DNA from: Croceicoccus pelagius
GTDB taxonomy: Bacteria > Pseudomonadota > Alphaproteobacteria > Sphingomonadales > Sphingomonadaceae
Length of the DNA: 64,000 nt
Reading direction: 5' to 3'
Assembly: GCF_001661915.1 (NCBI RefSeq)
Contig: NZ_LYWY01000039.1
Span: forward strand, 62,001 to 126,000
The notes under the pieces are model-generated. The model ran no database searches. It had not been told where the DNA came from and saw only the letters and a program-made list of their open reading frames with translations. The position numbers and the translations under genes are program-made. Positions 56,573-64,000 of the stretch are shown in pieces; position 1 is the first letter of the stretch; the number at the start of each line of letters is the position of its first letter.

Positions 56573-57367
56573 CTAGCGCAGTTTGGCCAGCGCCTCGTAA
56601 GCCAGTACCGCGCCAGCGATCGAGGCGTTGAGGCTGTCCGCACGCCCCAGCATCGGTATCGTGACGCGCAAGTCGCACTCGACTTCGTATTCCTCGGGTA
56701 GCCCGCGCGATTCGTTACCCACCATGACGAAGCACGGCGCGACGTACGGTGCCTCGCGGTAATCATGCGGTTCGCGCAGCGATGCTGCCACCAATTGGCC
56801 TTCGCCGCTGCGCAGCCAGCCCTGGAATTCATCCCAACGGGCCTGTGCCAGCGGCACGGTGAACACCGCGCCCATGCTCGCGCGCACCGCCTCGACGCTG
56901 AACGGATCGGCGCAGTCGTCGACCAGAATCAACCCACCCGCGCCAACTGCGTCCGCGGTTCGCAGCATCGTTCCGAGATTGCCCGGATCACGCATGGCCT
57001 GAGCGACGAGAAACAGCGGGGCAGACGAACGGTCGATCCGATCCAGCCCCGTATCGAACTCTGCAAAGACGCCGCAGACCGCCTGCGGATTGTCCTTCCC
57101 GGTGATCTTGGAAAGCGCCGCTTCCGAAACCTCGATCACGTCGCCGTTCGCGGCCTCCACCGCCTCGATCAGCGTGTCGAGCAGCGGATGCGGATCGCGC
57201 CCCTCGGCCATCACCAACATATCTGGCAAGTGCCCGGTCTCGCGCGCGTCGGTCAGCAGGCGCAGGCCTTCGGCAAGGAAACGCCCTTCGCGCCGCCGGT
57301 GCTTCTTGTCGCGCAGCGAACGCAGGTACTTGATCGTGGGATTGGAGAGACCGGTGATGAGGCGCAT
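56573..57367 (-). CDS. TrmH/SpoU-family RNA 2'-O-methyltransferase
   Basis: A 264-aa protein. The N-terminal substrate-binding domain (SNPTIKYLRSLRDKKHRRREGRFLAEGLR) is followed by the SPOUT knot with DPGNLGTMLRTADAVGA, MVGNESRGLPEEYEVECD and SLNASIAGAVLAYE motifs that bind S-adenosylmethionine. It methylates a ribose in rRNA or tRNA; the exact site is unclear. It is 12 nt behind the HPr gene, so it is probably the last gene of the PTS-type operon. Confidence 0.94.
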   Translation of the reverse strand: MRLITGLSNPTIKYLRSLRDKKHRRREGRFLAEGLRLLTDARETGHLPDMLVMAEGRDPHPLLDTLIEAVEAANGDVIEVSEAALSKITGKDNPQAVCGVFAEFDTGLDRIDRSSAPLFLVAQAMRDPGNLGTMLRTADAVGAGGLILVDDCADPFSVEAVRASMGAVFTVPLAQARWDEFQGWLRSGEGQLVAASLREPHDYREAPYVAPCFVMVGNESRGLPEEYEVECDLRVTIPMLGRADSLNASIAGAVLAYEALAKLR

Positions 57368-57379
57368 GGCCCGGTTTGC

Positions 57380-57670
57380 CTATTCTTCGCCGAAGCGGTC
57401 CTCGACCAGCGCGCAGAGCTTCTCCAGCGCCTCGGCTCCTGCGGGACCGGCGGTGATGATCTCGATCTCGTCGCCCTTGGCCGCGCCCAGCATCATCAGC
57501 CCCAGGATCGAACCGCCGGCGGCCTCGTTCGATTCGCGAATCACGCGCACGCTCGTGCCTGCTGGAAATTCGGCGACCATTCCGACGAACTTGGCGCTGG
57601 CTCGTGCGTGAAGTCCGCGCTGGTTGCAGATCGTGACGCGGCGACGATGCGCCTGTCCGGCTTCGCTCAT
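57380..57670 (-). CDS. HPr family phosphocarrier protein
   Basis: A 96-aa protein with the phosphoaccepting His in GLHARAS (H21) and the regulatory Ser in GGSILGLMMLGAAKGDEI (S54), the site used by HPr kinase. The start overlaps the EIIA stop (ATGA). With EIIA, HprK and RapZ on the same strand it forms the alphaproteobacterial regulatory PTS-like set. No EIIB/EIIC transporter is present nearby, so it likely signals rather than transports. Confidence 0.95.
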   Translation of the reverse strand: MSEAGQAHRRRVTICNQRGLHARASAKFVGMVAEFPAGTSVRVIRESNEAAGGSILGLMMLGAAKGDEIEIITAGPAGAEALEKLCALVEDRFGEE

Positions 57671-58071
57671 GCGTCCTGCCCCAGGAATTCGGAAGCGATG
57701 GTGATGTAGTTGCGGCCGGCATCGCGCGCGGCGGCAACGGCCTGCGTCACGCCGAGTTCGGTGCGCGCACCGGCAAGACGGATGAGCATCGGCAGGTTGA
57801 TTCCGGCGATGACTTCTACCGACCCGGCTTTCAACAGGGAAATCGCGAGGTTCGAAGGGGTGCCGCCGAAAAGATCGGTCAGCACGATCACGCCCTTGCC
57901 CGAATCGACAGAGGCGATCGCGTCGCGAATCTCGCTGCGGCGCTGCTCCATGTCGTCGTTCGGACCGATGCACACCGGCACGACATCATCCTGCGGACCG
58001 ACCACGTGTTCCATCGCGCGAACGAATTCTTCCGCGAGATTGCCGTGAGTTACGAGAATGAGGCCAATCAT
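57667..58071 (-). CDS. PTS system mannose-type EIIA component
   Basis: A 134-aa protein from the ATG at 58071. It has the EIIA-Man fold with phosphoacceptor H9 in LILVTHGNLAEE, and the conserved VIVLTDLFGGTPSN and GINLPMLIRL segments. In alphaproteobacteria without matching EIIB/EIIC this protein regulates cell processes with HPr and HprK. It overlaps the HPr gene by 4 nt and lies 90 nt behind rapZ. Confidence 0.95.
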   Translation of the reverse strand: MIGLILVTHGNLAEEFVRAMEHVVGPQDDVVPVCIGPNDDMEQRRSEIRDAIASVDSGKGVIVLTDLFGGTPSNLAISLLKAGSVEVIAGINLPMLIRLAGARTELGVTQAVAAARDAGRNYITIASEFLGQDA

Positions 58072-58161
58072 GAAGTTCCTAACGCAGCCTGTCCAAGCTG
58101 CCCGAAGCAAAATGAACCTGCACTTGATTGCCCGTGGGCGGCGATGAATCGTGCAAGGTCA

Positions 58162-59142
58162 TCAGCGGGTCGCGCCTTCGACCAGATCGGTATGGGCCGA
58201 GTCAAGGTTGCGATGCAGCACCGTAGGGGAATGCCCTGCTTCGCGCAGCGCGTCAGCTAGACTTTCTGCCGAAAAGACCGAGCGGTGTTTTCCGCCGGTA
58301 CAGCCGAATGCGATGTTCACATAAGCCTTCCCCTGCGCCTCGTAGCGGGGCAGCAGGAAAAGTACGAGATCGCGGATCCGGTCGAATGCCTCGCCCCAGG
58401 CGGTGTCCTTGCGAATGTGTTCCTTCACCGGTTCGTCGCGGCCCGTCAGCGGGCGCAGCGCCTCGTCCCAGTGCGGGTTGTCGAGGAAACGCATGTCGAA
58501 AACAAGGTCGGCGGTCGGCACCATCCCGCGCGAAAAGCCGAAGCTGGAGACCGTGACGGTCATTTCCTGCGGCGCGGTGGGTGCGAAAAGTTCGCGGATC
58601 GTGCGGCCAAGGTCGTTGGTCGAGAACTCGGTCGTGGAGATCACCACGTCGGCCCAGCGGCGCAGCGGTTCCATCAATTCGCGCTCTGCCGCGATGCCGG
58701 CTGCGACGGGACGGTCGCCTGCCAGCGGATGGCGGCGGCGGGTCTCGTTGTAACGGCGTTCCAGTTCTTCGGCACCGCAGTCGAGGTAGAGCGTCGAGAA
58801 CGCGATGCCCTCCGCCTCCGCCAAGGCCCCAATCTCGGCCATGACTGCGTGCGGGTCGAACCCGCGGGTGCGCGAATCGAATCCGATGGCGAGCGGCGCG
58901 GCCTGGTTGTCGGAGCCGTGTTCGGTGCCGGGGCCGGGGGCCGTGTGGAGGAGGCGCGAGATCAGGCGGACGGGGAAATTGTCCACCGGCTCCCAGCCCA
59001 GGTCTTCGAGCGCACGCAGCGCGGTCGTCTTGCCTGCGCCGAGCAGGCCGGTGACGAGCAGGACCCGGGTGGGCCGATCGGGCGAGTCGGACAGCATGAT
59101 CTGATCGAGGCTATGCCCGTTTGTTGCGCCGCCGTCAGCCAT
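58162..59142 (-). CDS. rapZ: RNase adapter protein RapZ
   Basis: A 326-aa protein from the ATG at 59142. Walker A is TGLLGAGKTTAL, with YLDCGAEELERRYNETRRRHPL and the C-terminal FGCTGGKHRSVFSAESLAD characteristic of RapZ (YvcJ). It binds nucleotides and, in enterobacteria, controls GlmZ sRNA and glucosamine-6-P synthase. It overlaps hprK by 8 nt and is probably co-regulated with it. Long N-terminal in-frame extensions lie within hprK and were rejected. Confidence 0.96.
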   Translation of the reverse strand: MADGGATNGHSLDQIMLSDSPDRPTRVLLVTGLLGAGKTTALRALEDLGWEPVDNFPVRLISRLLHTAPGPGTEHGSDNQAAPLAIGFDSRTRGFDPHAVMAEIGALAEAEGIAFSTLYLDCGAEELERRYNETRRRHPLAGDRPVAAGIAAERELMEPLRRWADVVISTTEFSTNDLGRTIRELFAPTAPQEMTVTVSSFGFSRGMVPTADLVFDMRFLDNPHWDEALRPLTGRDEPVKEHIRKDTAWGEAFDRIRDLVLFLLPRYEAQGKAYVNIAFGCTGGKHRSVFSAESLADALREAGHSPTVLHRNLDSAHTDLVEGATR

Positions 59143-59563
59143 GCGATGGCAGCCCATGAATCGACAGGGCCATTTCGGCACGGATCGCAAGGACCGGACT
59201 ATCGGGCCAGAGCGTGAGCGAGGGCAGGGCGATGCCCGCGCGCTGCGTGACTGTGGGCCCTTCGACATGGCGCGGGGCCGCGTGGTCAAGCATGATGAGC
59301 AGCGCGACCGGAGCCTCGCCGCAGGGCATCGCCGCGATGCCGACATTGCGGACCTCGATCAGTCCGCACGTATTGGGATGGGGCAGGGCCCACAGGCGGC
59401 CACCACGCTGTTCGAGCAGCACGCCATCGTCGCCGACCAGCGCTGCGCCGCGATCGATGAGGGCGAGGGCGAGGCTGGTCTTGCCCATGCCCGGTTCGCC
59501 TTCGATCAGGATCGCGCGTCCATCGATGGCAACGCAGGTCGCCTGGTGCGTCACTTCGTTCAA
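59135..59563 (-). CDS. hprK: HPr kinase/phosphorylase, short alphaproteobacterial form
   Basis: A 142-aa protein: only the C-terminal kinase core is present, as usual for alphaproteobacteria. Walker A is GEPGMGKTSLALAL, and HPNTCGLIEVRNVG is the HPr K/P signature. It phosphorylates the regulatory Ser of HPr. The start is a TTG at 59563 overlapping the chvG stop; a GTG three codons on is also possible. It sits between the sensor kinase and rapZ. Confidence 0.93.
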   Translation of the reverse strand: MNEVTHQATCVAIDGRAILIEGEPGMGKTSLALALIDRGAALVGDDGVLLEQRGGRLWALPHPNTCGLIEVRNVGIAAMPCGEAPVALLIMLDHAAPRHVEGPTVTQRAGIALPSLTLWPDSPVLAIRAEMALSIHGLPSHG

Positions 59564-61185
59564 GACTTGGTTTCCAGCGCGGGCAAGGTGATGACCATGA
59601 CCGCGCCCGATTTGCCGTCGGCGCGGTCGCGGATCGTTAGCGTGCCGTCGTGCGCGACGACGATCGATCGCGCGATCGCAAGGCCAAGCCCGCTGTGCGA
59701 ACCGAAGGCGGCTTCGGGGCGGACCGAGTGGAAGCGCTGGAAAACCTTGTCGCGTTCTTCGGGCGGGATGCCGGGGCCATCGTCGGTAACGATCATCTCG
59801 ATCTCGTCGCCAAGGTCGGCGAAGGCGATGGCGATGCGCCCGCCGTGGGGAGAGAAGCCTGCGGCATTGTCGACGAGGTTCTCGATAACGCGTTCCAGTC
59901 GCGCGGCATCGCCCAGGATCATCGTCGCCCCGATGGGCGCGCTCTCGACCTCGAAAGTCAGGTCCAGTTCTTCGCCGATGCGGGCGGCCATCGTGCGGCC
60001 GCCGATGACGCTGCGGGCGAGCGAGAGGAGGTCGACAGGCTCAAACGTCGTGCGCGACAGTTCGGCATCGACGCGCGTCGCCTCGGCGATCTCGGTGATG
60101 AGCCGGTCGATGCGGCGCACGTCCTGCTGCGCGATCTCGGTCAGCTGCTTGCGAAGATCCGGATCCTCGACGTTCTCCAGCGTGTCGAGCGCGCTGCGCA
60201 GCGATGCGAGCGGGTTCTTAAGCTCGTGGCTGACGTCGGCGGCAAAAGCCTCGCCCGCGTCGATCCTCTCGCGCAGCGCGCCGGTCATGTCGGACAGCGC
60301 GCGCGCCAGCATGCCGATCTCGTCTCCGCGCTCAGGCAGGCGCGGGACGACCACCTCGCGGTCGCGGCCCAAGCGCACGCGGCCCGCAGCTCGGGACAGC
60401 AATTGCAGCGGCTGGACGATGGTACGGGCAAGGAACAGCGAAAGCTGGATCGAGAACAGGATGCCGAGCGCAAGCAGCACGAGCAAGGTCTGGCGAGCCG
60501 AGCGCACCGACTGCGTCACGTCGACCGCGTTGCGCATCGTCAGCAGCGTCTCGCCCTGCGCGCCGTAGGGTGCCGCAGCAGTGATTACCGGCGTTCGGTC
60601 AGGCGCATAGCGGAGCATGACCGCGCCTTGTCCTGCCTGTTCGGACACGAAAACCTCGGGCCATTCGGACTTTTCGGCAGGTCGCTCGTCAATCGCCGGA
60701 TCGTAGGGCTCGACCGGCGGCGCGCCGACGATGAAGTCGACCGCCTTGTCCATCCAGCGGGCGAAATCCTGCACCCATGTTTCGTCCGCCGGATCGACGA
60801 AGCGGAAAGCCGGTTCGCCGACCACGAAGCTGTCGGTCTGCAATTCGCCAAGGGCGTCGAACGTGCGCAGGCGGAGACGCTGTTCCGCCCCGATGCGGGC
60901 GAGAAGCGCTGCGTGTTCGCTCGACGGGGCTTCGGCCAGCGCATTGGCGATGATCTCGACTTCGGACCGGGCGAGCTTGAAGCGTTCGGCGATCAGCTGT
61001 TTGCGATAGGTATCGAGAATGAACAGCCCGCCAAGCACGAGCCCGACGATCAGGACATTGACCGCAAGGATGCGGGTGGTGAGCGAGAACCGCCTGGTCC
61101 AGAACAGGCGATCGGGGACTAGCGGGGGCTTTTCCGCGATCGCCTCGGGCTCTGTCGGCCCCGGTGGCGGATCAGTCTCCCGCAA
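59560..61185 (-). CDS. chvG: Sensor histidine kinase ChvG-like
   Basis: A 541-aa kinase. The only plausible start near the response regulator stop is a TTG at 61185, overlapping it by 14 nt. TM1 lies at about residues 38-58, a periplasmic sensing region follows, then TM2 and HAMP (about 245-320). The H-box [13 protein letters not shown] has H320, the N-box is [14 protein letters not shown] and the G-boxes are [16 protein letters not shown] and SGLGLAI. ChvG/ExoS-type kinases sense acid or envelope stress in alphaproteobacteria. The order with chvI and hprK matches that family. Confidence 0.93.
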   Translation of the reverse strand: MRETDPPPGPTEPEAIAEKPPLVPDRLFWTRRFSLTTRILAVNVLIVGLVLGGLFILDTYRKQLIAERFKLARSEVEIIANALAEAPSSEHAALLARIGAEQRLRLRTFDALGELQTDSFVVGEPAFRFVDPADETWVQDFARWMDKAVDFIVGAPPVEPYDPAIDERPAEKSEWPEVFVSEQAGQGAVMLRYAPDRTPVITAAAPYGAQGETLLTMRNAVDVTQSVRSARQTLLVLLALGILFSIQLSLFLARTIVQPLQLLSRAAGRVRLGRDREVVVPRLPERGDEIGMLARALSDMTGALRERIDAGEAFAADVSHELKNPLASLRSALDTLENVEDPDLRKQLTEIAQQDVRRIDRLITEIAEATRVDAELSRTTFEPVDLLSLARSVIGGRTMAARIGEELDLTFEVESAPIGATMILGDAARLERVIENLVDNAAGFSPHGGRIAIAFADLGDEIEMIVTDDGPGIPPEERDKVFQRFHSVRPEAAFGSHSGLGLAIARSIVVAHDGTLTIRDRADGKSGAVMVITLPALETKS

Positions 61186-61882
61186 AGCTGTAACCTGCCC
61201 CGTAAAGCGTCGAGATGCCGGAGAAGGTGGAATCGACCTCGCGGAACTTGCGGCGCAAGCGCTTGATGTGGCTGTCGATCGTGCGGTCGTCGACGAAGAC
61301 ATCGTCCTGGTAGGCCGCATCCATCAACTGGTTGCGCGTCTTAACTACGCCCGGGCGCTGGGCCAGCGCCTCGAGAATCAGGAACTCGGTCACGGTCAGT
61401 GAAACCGGCTTGCCGTCCCATGTGACGCGGTGGCGTTCCGGTTCCATCGCCAGGCGGCCACGCGTGATGATTTCGGCCGGCGGTTCCTTGCTCGTTCCCG
61501 CCAGGCGGTCACGGACCAGTTCTTCCCGGCGCAGCAGCGCTCGGATGCGGGCGATCAGAAGACGCTGCGAAAAGGGCTTTGCGATGTAGTCGTCGGCGCC
61601 CATGGCAAGGCCGATGGCCTCGTCCTGTTCGTCGGTCTTGCTGGTGAGGAATATGACGGGCAGCGCGCTCTTTTCCCGCAGGCGGCGCAGCAGTTCCAGC
61701 CCGTCCATGCGGGGCATCTTGATGTCGCAGACCGCAAGGTCCGGCGGGTTCTCGATCAATGCCTCCAGCGCGGCGGAACCGTCGGAATAGACGCGCGTGT
61801 CGAACCCTTCGGCCTGAAGCGCGATCGACAGGCCCGTGAGTATGTTCCGGTCGTCATCGACCAGCGCGATTACCTGCGCCAT
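61172..61882 (-). CDS. chvI: OmpR-family response regulator ChvI-like
   Basis: A 236-aa protein: a receiver domain with phosphoacceptor D53 ([13 protein letters not shown]), conserved Thr (VIFLTSKTD) and Lys (IAKPF), then a winged-helix DNA-binding domain with [23 protein letters not shown] and [16 protein letters not shown]. The gene is divergent from pckA, which ChvI homologues control in Agrobacterium. It overlaps chvG and heads the seven-gene transcript. Confidence 0.94.
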   Translation of the reverse strand: MAQVIALVDDDRNILTGLSIALQAEGFDTRVYSDGSAALEALIENPPDLAVCDIKMPRMDGLELLRRLREKSALPVIFLTSKTDEQDEAIGLAMGADDYIAKPFSQRLLIARIRALLRREELVRDRLAGTSKEPPAEIITRGRLAMEPERHRVTWDGKPVSLTVTEFLILEALAQRPGVVKTRNQLMDAAYQDDVFVDDRTIDSHIKRLRRKFREVDSTFSGISTLYGAGYSFAGD

Positions 61883-62250
61883 GCGTCATCCCGTGTTGCG
61901 TTCCGCGATCGCTTCGCGGCCCTGTTATTCCACCGCTTAGACAATCATGGACGGATTCGCCAATTGCCGGGTCCCGTCTCTTGCCACGCAGTTGCGGCAA
62001 AGGTCGGAAACAAATTGATATTTTTCAAGGTTACCGATGTAACTTTAAGCCCGTTTGACCTGTCGTAATCGCTCGACTATGCGCAAACGGCGGGTCCGGT
62101 TGCTACGACCGGACTGACCCGGAGAGAGGGAGAATCACCGGGGCTATTGCTCGAACATTCGTGACGAGCCCGTATTTGTCGCGGCGCAGACTGGCGCCAC
62201 TTCGCCCCCGTTCGCGTGAGGACGGGCCGGGGGCCTGACAGGAGAGAGAC
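61883..62250. promoter_or_regulatory. Divergent chvI/pckA control region
   Basis: This 368-bp gap has no gene. It contains a perfect dyad GTTAC-CGAT-GTAAC at 62030-62043 in an AT-rich stretch, a candidate regulator site. A leader hairpin follows, GTCCGGT (62094-62100) pairing with ACCGGAC (62108-62114). The GTG of pckA has GGAGAG just upstream. Promoter boxes were not resolved. Confidence 0.45.
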
Positions 62251-63840
62251 GTGTCGCTCAATACGCCGCTTGAAGCCCAGGGAATCGAAACCGGGGCCAA
62301 AATCCATTCCAACCTGGGTACTGCCGCCCTTGTCGAACACGCGCTTGCGAACGGTGAGGGCCGTCTTGCCGCGCATGGCCCGCTGGTCGTCGACACCGGC
62401 CGTTTCACCGGCCGCAGCGTCAAGGACAAGTTCGTCGTTCGCGACGAGAAGACCGAAGACACCATCAACTGGGGCAAGATCAACCAGCCGATGAGCGCGG
62501 AGCACTTCGCGAACCTGAAGGCCGACTTCATGGAAGCGCTGAAGGAGCAGGAAACGCTCTACGTCGCCGACCTGTTCGGCGGTTCGCAGCCCGAATACCG
62601 CGTCAACGTGCGCGTCATCAACCAACTGGCCTGGCACAATCTGTTCATCCGCACCCTGCTGGTCCGTCCGACCACTGAAGAGCTGGCGGATTTCGTGCCG
62701 GAATACACGATCATCAACCTGCCCAGCTTCAAGGCCGATCCGGCCCGCCACGGCAGCGTGTCCGACACGATGATCGCCGTCAGCTTCACCGAAAAGCTGA
62801 TCCTGATCGCCAACACCGAATATTCGGGCGAGATGAAGAAGGGCGTATTCGGCCTTCTCAACTACCTGCTTCCCGAACAGGGTGTCATGCCGATGCACTG
62901 CTCGGCCAATGTCGGTCCGGACGGCAAGACCGCGATCTTCTTCGGCCTTTCGGGCACGGGCAAGACCACGCTTTCGGCCGACGCCAGCCGCACGCTGATC
63001 GGCGACGATGAACATGGCTGGTGGGATTCGGCGGTCTTCAACTTCGAAGGCGGCTGCTATGCGAAGATGATCGACCTGTCGGCAGAGGGCGAACCTGAAA
63101 TCTACGCGACGACGAAGATGTTCGGCACGATCCTCGAAAACGTGGCGATGGACGAACAGACCCGCGAGATCGATTTCACCGACACTTCGAAGACCGAGAA
63201 CACGCGCGGTGCCTATCCGATCGAGTACATTCCGAACACTTCGGAAAAGAACCTCGGTCCGGTCCCGTCGAATGTCATCATGCTGACCGCCGACGCATTC
63301 GGCGTTCTGCCCCCTATCGCGCGTCTTACGCCCGATCAGGCGATGTATTACTTCCTGTCGGGCTATACCGCGAAGGTCGCAGGCACGGAGATCGGCGTGA
63401 CCGAGCCGCAGGCGACGTTCAGCACCTGCTTCGGCGCGCCTTTCATGCCGCGTCACCCCAGCGTCTATGGCAACCTCCTTAAGGAACGCATCGCACAGGG
63501 CGGCGCGCAGTGCTGGCTGGTCAACACCGGCTGGACCGGCGGCCAGTACGGCACCGGAAGCCGTATGCCGATCAAGGTGACCCGCGCGCTGCTCAATGCC
63601 GCGCTCGACGGCTCGCTGAACAACGCCGAGTTCCGCAAGGACGAGAACTTCGGCTTCGAGGTTCCGGTCGCAGTGCCGGGCGTCGACAGCCAGATCCTCG
63701 ACCCCCGCGCGACGTGGAGCGACAAGGAAGAATATGATCGCACCGCGCAGAAGCTGGTGCAGCTCTTCGTCGACAACTTCGCCGACTTCGAAGCGCACGT
63801 CGATGAAGGCGTCCGCAAGGCTGCGCCGACCGCCGCCTGA
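62251..63840 (+). CDS. pckA: Phosphoenolpyruvate carboxykinase (ATP)
   Basis: A 529-aa enzyme starting at GTG behind GGAGAGAGAC. The P-loop [11 protein letters not shown] begins near residue 232. A kinase-2-like GDDEHGW and [16 protein letters not shown] are present, with [11 protein letters not shown] and [14 protein letters not shown] earlier in the sequence. It converts oxaloacetate plus ATP to phosphoenolpyruvate, the first step of gluconeogenesis. Its neighbours include a ChvI-like regulator known to influence pckA in other alphaproteobacteria. A canonical terminator follows. Confidence 0.98.
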   Translation: MSLNTPLEAQGIETGAKIHSNLGTAALVEHALANGEGRLAAHGPLVVDTGRFTGRSVKDKFVVRDEKTEDTINWGKINQPMSAEHFANLKADFMEALKEQETLYVADLFGGSQPEYRVNVRVINQLAWHNLFIRTLLVRPTTEELADFVPEYTIINLPSFKADPARHGSVSDTMIAVSFTEKLILIANTEYSGEMKKGVFGLLNYLLPEQGVMPMHCSANVGPDGKTAIFFGLSGTGKTTLSADASRTLIGDDEHGWWDSAVFNFEGGCYAKMIDLSAEGEPEIYATTKMFGTILENVAMDEQTREIDFTDTSKTENTRGAYPIEYIPNTSEKNLGPVPSNVIMLTADAFGVLPPIARLTPDQAMYYFLSGYTAKVAGTEIGVTEPQATFSTCFGAPFMPRHPSVYGNLLKERIAQGGAQCWLVNTGWTGGQYGTGSRMPIKVTRALLNAALDGSLNNAEFRKDENFGFEVPVAVPGVDSQILDPRATWSDKEEYDRTAQKLVQLFVDNFADFEAHVDEGVRKAAPTAA

Positions 63841-63862
63841 TCGGACAGATCATCGACATGCT

Positions 63863-63900
63863 AAAGCGCCCCGGGCCGATGGCTTGGGGCGTTTTTCGTT
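63863..63900 (+). terminator. Rho-independent terminator of pckA
   Basis: CGCCCC at 63867-63872 pairs with GGGGCG at 63886-63891, flanked by AAAG on the left and TTTTTCGTTT on the right. It lies 26 nt after the pckA stop. Confidence 0.85.
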
Positions 63901-63933
63901 TCTCGCGGTGGGTGGATTCGGGGCCGGAAAATC

Positions 63934-63970
63934 AAAAAGGCGCGGGGAGCTTGCCACTTCCCCGCGCCTT
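63934..63970 (-). terminator. Strong intrinsic terminator, probably for a minus-strand gene to the right
   Basis: AAGGCGCGGGGA at 63937-63948 pairs with TCCCCGCGCCTT at 63959-63970 (12 bp, 10-nt loop). On the minus strand the hairpin is followed by TTTTTGAT, so it would stop a transcript arriving from beyond the right edge. Confidence 0.75.
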
Positions 63971-64000
63971 CGTGCCCCCGGGGTGTCGAATTGCCGGTCC

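Overview
The window is high-GC DNA of an alphaproteobacterium, most likely a member of the Sphingomonadales (Novosphingobium/Erythrobacter-like). The evidence is the abundance of TonB-dependent receptors (TBDRs), the TBDR/SapC/tryptophan-halogenase-like carbohydrate locus, the sphingomonad-type exopolysaccharide (EPS) genes, and the alphaproteobacterial chvI-chvG-hprK-rapZ-EIIA-HPr run next to pckA. I saw no tRNA, rRNA, CRISPR array or insertion sequence.

Region 1 (1-13.9 kb) is a polysaccharide utilisation locus, probably for a beta-glucan such as laminarin. In order it holds a TBDR (cut by the left edge), a halogenase-like flavoprotein, SapC, a cupin_8/JmjC-like oxygenase, a second halogenase-like flavoprotein, a GH16 lipoprotein, a LacI-type regulator, an MFS transporter, a secreted GH3 beta-glucosidase and a GluP/FucP-type sugar transporter. 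Most junctions are start/stop overlaps. A LacI-type operator lies just before the GH3 gene. A 13-bp hairpin closes the block.

Region 2 (13.9-24.2 kb) has a TetR gene divergent from a second TBDR, followed by an alpha/beta hydrolase and an MFS transporter. On the minus strand lies a third TBDR, then OsmC, a low-molecular-weight phosphatase and a fructosamine kinase (a likely protein deglycation pair), and the decayed remnant of a fourth TBDR.

Region 3 (24.3-29.1 kb) holds gyrB, a secreted M20 metallopeptidase and a ZIP-type metal transporter.

Region 4 (29.1-42.3 kb) is an EPS locus with a serine-acetyltransferase-like protein, three GT4 glycosyltransferases, Wza-like, Wzc-like, Wzy-like and Wzx-like proteins. 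It contains an internally deleted O-antigen-ligase-like gene and a frameshifted remnant gene. Embedded in it is a two-gene unit resembling the head-spike base and spike fibre of gene transfer agents. This is the most unusual feature of the window.

Region 5 (42.3-49.5 kb) has bolA, a J-domain protein and cobS. They flank a minus-strand block of detoxification-type genes (GFA, SRPBCC, two GSTs, two VOC proteins, DUF1428) facing an HxlR regulator. Dodecin follows cobS.

Region 6 (49.5-56.6 kb) is mostly housekeeping: a quinone-oxidoreductase-like protein, truA, fmt, recR, def, a Cys-rich copper-binding four-helix protein, rmuC and an SH3-like lipoprotein.

Region 7 (56.6-64 kb) is a seven-gene minus-strand unit, chvI-chvG-hprK-rapZ-EIIA-HPr-trmH. 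It is divergent from pckA, which ends in a clear intrinsic terminator.
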